The notes under the pieces: generated by a model
Told to the model about the DNA's origin: nothing
Seen by the model: only the letters and a program-made list of their open reading frames with translations
The model's database searches: none
Position numbers and translations under genes: made by a program
Shown here: in pieces, positions 59,747-64,000 of the stretch
Numbering within the stretch: the stretch's first letter is position 1
How the letters are laid out: the number at the start of each line of letters is the position of its first letter
Origin: Faecalicatena sp. Marseille-Q4148
GTDB taxonomy: Bacteria; Bacillota; Clostridia; Lachnospirales; Lachnospiraceae
Reading direction: 5' to 3'
NCBI GenBank assembly: GCA_018228665.1
Contig: CP073692.1
Span: forward strand, 372,001 to 436,000
DNA length: 64,000 bases

Positions 59747-59775
59747 TTTACGATATTAAAGAGCTAGAGTATACT
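59747..59775 (+). promoter_or_regulatory. Nitrilase operon promoter
   Basis: TTTACG (59747-59752), 17-bp spacer, TATACT (59770-59775). The -35 is weak, fitting a need for activation. Confidence 0.7.
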
Positions 59776-59815
59776 TGTTTCAAGGAATAAAAATACAATC
59801 AAAGGAGGAAGTAAA

Positions 59816-60631
59816 ATGGAAGGTCAGTTAAAAGTATCTGCTGTTCAGGTTACGGTTGTACAAAATGATATCGAAGCTAATATGGCAAATGTTGAAAAAA
59901 TGGCGATGACAGTTGCAGAAAATGAAAAAGATGTTGACTTAATTCTTTTTCATGAAGCATGTTTGGAGAGTGGTACTCCTCTTCAAGAGTTTGATCAGGA
60001 ACAATCGGATAAAGTTCACGAATTTTGGAAGAGCATTGCAGCAAAAACAGGAACAAATATTTTAGCAGGACGTTTAGAACGGAAAGAAGACGGTGTGCAT
60101 AATAAAGCTACGGTGTATGCACCGGATGGACGTATTCTTGCAGATTATTCAAAAATTCATTTGTTTAATAGTGAAAGAGATACACTTGTGCCAGGCAAAG
60201 ACTTAGTGATGTTTGAATTGAACGGAATCAAAATCGGAATTATGATTTGCGCAGATTTCGGATTTCCAGAACTTTCGAGAGCTTATGCTGTAAATGGATG
60301 TCATATGTTGGCAGTAACAAGTAGCTGGGCATATCCGGATGATGATTTATGGGTAATTTGTAATCAAGCTCGTTCTTCAGAAAATGGAATCTATTGTGTA
60401 TCCTGTGACCGTGTAGGACCAGCAGGAAATGGTTGTATCAAAGTTGGTCGCTCAATGGTATGTAATCCGGATGGGCTGATTATAGCAAATTTGTGGGAAA
60501 AAACTGATACCTATTATGTACAGACAATCTATAAAGAAGAGGTAGAAAAACGTCATAAAACAATGAAATGGCTTGAATGGCTTCGCCCGGATTTATATAC
60601 AGATTGGTTGAAAACATATAAATGGGAGTAA
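59816..60631 (+). CDS. Carbon-nitrogen hydrolase (nitrilase superfamily)
   Basis: This 271-residue cytosolic enzyme would hydrolyse an amide or carbamoyl bond. The Glu-Lys-Cys triad is complete: Glu47 in 'LFHEACLES', Lys113 in 'DYSKIHLF' and Cys145 in 'IMICADFGFPE'. The order and spacing fit amidase/omega-amidase-like members rather than a nitrile hydrolase. It is the first gene of an operon with a DUF1177 protein and a peptide-type ABC transporter, so it may act on an imported amide-bearing compound. GGAGG precedes the ATG. Confidence 0.87.
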   Translation: MEGQLKVSAVQVTVVQNDIEANMANVEKMAMTVAENEKDVDLILFHEACLESGTPLQEFDQEQSDKVHEFWKSIAAKTGTNILAGRLERKEDGVHNKATVYAPDGRILADYSKIHLFNSERDTLVPGKDLVMFELNGIKIGIMICADFGFPELSRAYAVNGCHMLAVTSSWAYPDDDLWVICNQARSSENGIYCVSCDRVGPAGNGCIKVGRSMVCNPDGLIIANLWEKTDTYYVQTIYKEEVEKRHKTMKWLEWLRPDLYTDWLKTYKWE

Positions 60632-60657
60632 TCGTTGTCTAAAGGAGAAAAATAACT

Positions 60658-61590
60658 ATGTTAATGCGTCAGGTTTTAGATGTATATGAACTGTTGGATA
60701 GAGCAGATGCATCAGGGGCTTTAATGGAAGGATATATGAGAAGTCTCGGTGCCGAGGATGTGGAAGTAACAACAATTGAAGGACCTAAAGGTACAACAGA
60801 TATGATTCGGATTACGATTCCGGGAACAAAAGGTAAAACAGTAGGAGGCGATGCACCTACGTTAGGAGTTCTTGGAAGACTTGGAGGACTTGGAGCAAGA
60901 CCGGAGCAGATTGGATTTGTGTCAGATGGTGATGGAGCGTTAGTTGCTCTTGCAGTTGCAGCCAAATTGCTTGATATGAAGAAAAAAGGTGACGATTTGG
61001 AAGGCGATGTTGTATGTTGTACTCATATTTGTCCAGATGCACCAACAAGTCCTCATAAACCAGTTCCTTTTATGGGATCGCCGGTAGATATGGCAACAGT
61101 GAATCAGCATGAAGTAAATGGAAGTTTGGATGCGATTCTTTCTGTTGATACAACAAAGGGAAATCGAATTATTAATACGAGAGGATTTGCTATTTCTCCG
61201 ACAGTAAAAGATGGTTATATTTTGAGAGTTAGCGAAGATTTGTTAGACATTATGCAGATGACGACAGGAAAACTTCCACATGTTTTTGCACTTTCAACTC
61301 AAGATATTACACCTTATGGAAATGAACTTTTCCATCTTAATAGCATTCTTCAACCAGCAACAGCAACAGATGCTCCGGTAGTGGGAGTTGCTATTACTAC
61401 AGAGGTACCAGTTGCCGGTTGTGCGACGGGAGCAACACATGCTGCAGATTTAGAAGAAGCTGCAAGGTTTGTTTTAGAAACAGCCAAAGCTTACGGACGT
61501 GGAGTTTGCCAATTTTATAATAAAGAGGAATTTGATAAGATTGTTTCAAAATATGGAGAAATGAAACATATTCAAACACTCGGAAAATAG
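60658..61590 (+). CDS. DUF1177 family protein
   Basis: This 310-residue protein belongs to DUF1177, a family of unknown biochemistry. It opens 'MLMRQVLDVYELLD' and is rich in glycine: 'GGDAPTLGVLGRLGGLGARP' (about 63-82). Conserved polar stretches include 'CTHICPDAPTSPHKPVPFMGSP' (about 121-142) with Cys, His and Asp that could bind a metal or substrate, and 'VAGCATGATHAADLEEA'. It lies 26 bp after the nitrilase gene and 42 bp before a peptide-type binding protein, so it may help process the imported compound. Confidence 0.85.
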   Translation: MLMRQVLDVYELLDRADASGALMEGYMRSLGAEDVEVTTIEGPKGTTDMIRITIPGTKGKTVGGDAPTLGVLGRLGGLGARPEQIGFVSDGDGALVALAVAAKLLDMKKKGDDLEGDVVCCTHICPDAPTSPHKPVPFMGSPVDMATVNQHEVNGSLDAILSVDTTKGNRIINTRGFAISPTVKDGYILRVSEDLLDIMQMTTGKLPHVFALSTQDITPYGNELFHLNSILQPATATDAPVVGVAITTEVPVAGCATGATHAADLEEAARFVLETAKAYGRGVCQFYNKEEFDKIVSKYGEMKHIQTLGK

Positions 61591-61632
61591 AGGAATGAAA
61601 TAATGAACATATATTTTTAAGGAGGGAATTAT

Positions 61633-63270
61633 ATGAAAAAGAGAAACAAATTAGTTGTCCTGTTATTAACTTGTTGCATGACTGTTTCGATGCTAGCAGG
61701 ATGTGGAAAGAAAACTAATGATCAAAATTCATCTGAACCAGCGAAACAGGAAGAGCAAAAAGAAGCGACTGAGCAAAAAGAAGTTAGTGAAGAAGAAAAA
61801 TTTGGTGGAACATTAAAGATTGCGATGGCAGCTGTTGCAAGTAATATTGACCCGGTAAAATTTACAGGTTTCTATGAAGGGCAGATTATTGAGAATATTG
61901 CAGATACACTGGTAGTTTACAGTGATGATTTATCTGAGTTTGAAGGAAGTCTTGCTACAAGTTGGGAATCAAATGAAGCGGGAGATGAATTTACTTTTAA
62001 GCTTCGTGATGACGTATATTTTCATCCGGGAAAATATCAGGATGGACGTAAAATGACAGCAGAAGACGTAAAATATTCATTGGAACGCTCTCATAATGAA
62101 TCGGCTTTAGCCAGACTGGCAATGTTAGATCACTGTGAGGTTATTGATGAGTATACTGTAAAATGTGTACTTCAGACACCAGATGCATCGTTCCTCCCAG
62201 CACTTACTAACAGTGGAAATGTTATTGTTCCGAAAGAAGAAGTTGAAGGTTGGGGAGACGAGTTTGGAGCACACTTTGTAGGAACAGGTCCGTTTATGAT
62301 GGATGAATGGAAAACAGATGAAGGCGTAAATTTTGTTAAATTCGATAAATACTGGGGTGGAGATGTTTATCTTGATGGATTGAATTTTGTATATATTACA
62401 GAAGTAAACCAGAGAGTGAATGCTCTGAAAAATGGTGATGTTGATATTGCTTGTGATCTCGCAGGAGAAGGAATCGAAGATATTAAAGCAGATGACAATC
62501 TTGTAATGAGCCAGGAGCCTGGTATGGGAGTAAACTACATTTATTTTAATATGGCAAATGGTCCGACAGCTGATATTAGAGTTCGTAAAGCTCTACAAAT
62601 GGCAGTAGATCGTGAAGCTATGGTTGCAGCTCTTTATCAGTATGGAGAATGTCAGCCGGCATACCTTCCGTTACCGCCAGCTTCTTGGGGATATGATGAA
62701 TCATTAGAAGATATCATTCCAGAGTATGATGTAGAAGGTGCAAAAAAATTACTTGCGGAAGCAGGATATCCTGATGGATTTGAGTTGGATTACTATACAG
62801 GTGATTCAGCTACATCGAAAAAAATAGGTGAAATTTTCCAGCAATTTTGTGCTCAGGTTGGTGTGACAATTAATATTCATCAGGCAGCATGGGGAACTTT
62901 TAGTGAGATTGGAGCTTCAGGTAATGCAGATATTATTGCTATGAGTTGGACTTGGTTCCCAGATCCATATTTTTACTTAGATAAAATGTTCCATGAAGAA
63001 TCTCTTGGTACGTTAGGTAATGGTCAGCAGTTTAATATTCCTGAAGTAAATGAGCTTTTAGATAAAGCAGTTACAATCTCAGATCAAGAAGAAAGAGCAA
63101 AAATTTATAAGGAAGCGTTAAAGCTTATTGTTGAACAATATCCTCAGATCGACTATTGTGTAGCAAATATCAATACAGGTATGAGCAAAAAAGTACAGAA
63201 TTATGTTGTTCGTCCTGATAAAACAATTGAAATAGCAGGTGACGGACATAACGTATGGTTAGCAAAATAA
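61633..63270 (+). CDS. Peptide/nickel-type ABC transporter substrate-binding lipoprotein
   Basis: This 545-residue SBP_bac_5 family protein captures oligopeptides or related solutes outside the cell. It has a lipoprotein signal peptide with the lipobox LAGC and lipidated Cys24, a Glu/Lys-rich linker, and the family core 'DGRKMTAEDVKYSLERSHNE' (about 138-157), 'GTGPFMMDEWK' (about 217-227) and 'ADIRVRKALQMAVDREAMV' (about 313-331). A GGAGG ribosome site precedes the start. The permease gene follows after a hairpin. The ligand is unknown but should match what the nitrilase and DUF1177 proteins process. Confidence 0.92.
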   Translation: MKKRNKLVVLLLTCCMTVSMLAGCGKKTNDQNSSEPAKQEEQKEATEQKEVSEEEKFGGTLKIAMAAVASNIDPVKFTGFYEGQIIENIADTLVVYSDDLSEFEGSLATSWESNEAGDEFTFKLRDDVYFHPGKYQDGRKMTAEDVKYSLERSHNESALARLAMLDHCEVIDEYTVKCVLQTPDASFLPALTNSGNVIVPKEEVEGWGDEFGAHFVGTGPFMMDEWKTDEGVNFVKFDKYWGGDVYLDGLNFVYITEVNQRVNALKNGDVDIACDLAGEGIEDIKADDNLVMSQEPGMGVNYIYFNMANGPTADIRVRKALQMAVDREAMVAALYQYGECQPAYLPLPPASWGYDESLEDIIPEYDVEGAKKLLAEAGYPDGFELDYYTGDSATSKKIGEIFQQFCAQVGVTINIHQAAWGTFSEIGASGNADIIAMSWTWFPDPYFYLDKMFHEESLGTLGNGQQFNIPEVNELLDKAVTISDQEERAKIYKEALKLIVEQYPQIDYCVANINTGMSKKVQNYVVRPDKTIEIAGDGHNVWLAK

Positions 63271-63290
63271 TATATTGATATATTATGACA

Positions 63291-63316
63291 AGGAGTGCCG
63301 CACTCGTGGCACTCCT
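63291..63316 (+). terminator. Hairpin between binding-protein and permease genes
   Basis: AGGAGTGCC (63291-63299), 8-nt loop, GGCACTCCT (63308-63316), perfect 9-bp stem followed by AATTTT. It may attenuate, giving more binding protein than permease, or stabilise the upstream mRNA. Confidence 0.6.
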
Positions 63317-63391
63317 AATTTTAAAATATGTGTCTATAAGAAATGGAAAGAGTGATTATCTTTCCAGATGAAGGGAAAGGAGAACAACAGT

Positions 63392-64000
63392 ATGTTAAAG
63401 ATGATCTTAAAGCGTATCTTACAATTAATCCCAGTACTGTTGATTACAATGAGTATAACGTTTGTTATCACTCGGGTTCTTCCGGGAAATCCTGCGGTTT
63501 CGATTCTTGGACCACAGGCAACTGCAGAAGATATTGCCAAGATGGAAGAAGAAATGGGATTAAATGATCCGCTTCCAGTTCAATATATTAATTATATGAA
63601 AGGAATCCTAATGGGGGATTTAGGAACTTCTTATCGGTATAATCGTCCAGTAGCAGATTTGATTTTAGAGAAACTTCCTAACACATTACAAATAGCAGCA
63701 GCGAGTCTTATTATTGCTTTACTAATAGGGGTTCCGGTAGGGATAATATCGGCGGTAAAACAGTATTCAGCATTTGACTATATTTCCATGATAGCAGCAT
63801 TAATAGGTGTATCTATGCCCGCGTTTTGGTTAGGATTAATGCTTGTATTAATATTCAGTGTAAATCTCGGATGGTTTCCAACAATGGGAATGGGAAATCT
63901 TGCAAATGGAATCGGAGATGTAATATCACATCTGTTTTTACCGTCGCTTTGTCTTTCCTTTGGAAGTATGGCTAACTTTGCGAGAATCAGTCGTTCTAGT
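63392..64000 (+). CDS. Peptide ABC transporter permease, DppB/OppB type (partial, runs off right edge)
   Basis: The first 203 codons of a permease are present, starting 'MLKMILKRILQLIPVLLITM' with AAAGGAG about 11 nt upstream. The family signature 'RVLPGNPA' follows the first helix, then 'MGLNDPLPVQY' and 'GDLGTSYRYNRPV' (about 68-80), all typical of DppB/OppB. Several hydrophobic helices follow. The frame is open to the window end. The partner permease (DppC) and ATPases are expected downstream. Confidence 0.92.
   Translation, partial: MLKMILKRILQLIPVLLITMSITFVITRVLPGNPAVSILGPQATAEDIAKMEEEMGLNDPLPVQYINYMKGILMGDLGTSYRYNRPVADLILEKLPNTLQIAAASLIIALLIGVPVGIISAVKQYSAFDYISMIAALIGVSMPAFWLGLMLVLIFSVNLGWFPTMGMGNLANGIGDVISHLFLPSLCLSFGSMANFARISRSS

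Noticed and set aside
1..64000. CRISPR array, prophage or integrative element boundaries
   Set aside because: No regularly spaced direct repeats, no integrase or phage structural genes, and no attachment-site repeat next to the tRNA-Arg gene were seen.

Overview
The window looks like chromosomal DNA of a Gram-positive anaerobe of the Clostridia, most likely Lachnospiraceae (inference). Reasons: strong AGGAGG-type ribosome binding sites, moderately AT-rich coding, sigma-A promoters, a class A RNase P RNA, a DUF5688 protein, a GGGtGRT/scaffold pair, a rubredoxin fusion, and a hydroxyproline pathway built on ferredoxin-type subunits. About 55 genes are visible; most are housekeeping.

Region by region. 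1-4.3 kb: end of rnhA, a URO-D family protein, aspartase divergent from a LysR regulator, and rnpB. 4.3-10.3 kb: a kinase-like protein, a CDP-alcohol phosphatidyltransferase, CutC, a large transglutaminase-fold protein and an M17 aminopeptidase. 10.34-12.41 kb: one intact IS1182-type insertion sequence just downstream of pyrBI. 12.4-27.3 kb: pyrBI, pheA, a DUF815 ATPase, rqcH, glyA, an M42 peptidase, yicC-gmk-rpoZ-rimO-pgsA, a CinA C-terminal-type amidase and a GNAT/membrane/DUF fusion. 27.3-29.1 kb: GGGtGRT protein with its NifU-like scaffold.

29.3-37.1 kb is the most coherent accessory region. A cupin-type XRE regulator is divergent from an epimerase, a four-gene iron-sulfur/flavin dehydrogenase, a DapA-family deaminase and a semialdehyde dehydrogenase. 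Together these would convert trans-4-hydroxy-L-proline to 2-oxoglutarate by the oxidative route. Matching palindromes lie just upstream of both divergent promoters.

37.3-50.4 kb: YkgJ and flippase genes, a DUF5688 gene with a structured leader, hicAB with a regularly spaced operator, tRNA-Arg(CCG), a GntR/ABC operon whose ATPase gene is frameshifted, nfo coupled to a rubredoxin fusion gene, argS, alaX and a TPP-riboswitch-controlled thiT. 50.5-57.4 kb: a CPBP protease, two NlpC/P60 hydrolases, rpsB-tsf, an ArsC-like protein and a Phd/ParE-type toxin-antitoxin pair.

57.5-64 kb: a peroxiredoxin; a CNNM/CorC membrane protein preceded by an acidic 18-residue leader peptide and a strong hairpin, a candidate Mg2+-sensing leader; and a nitrilase-DUF1177-oligopeptide ABC transporter operon with phased upstream boxes. 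The operon runs off the right end.
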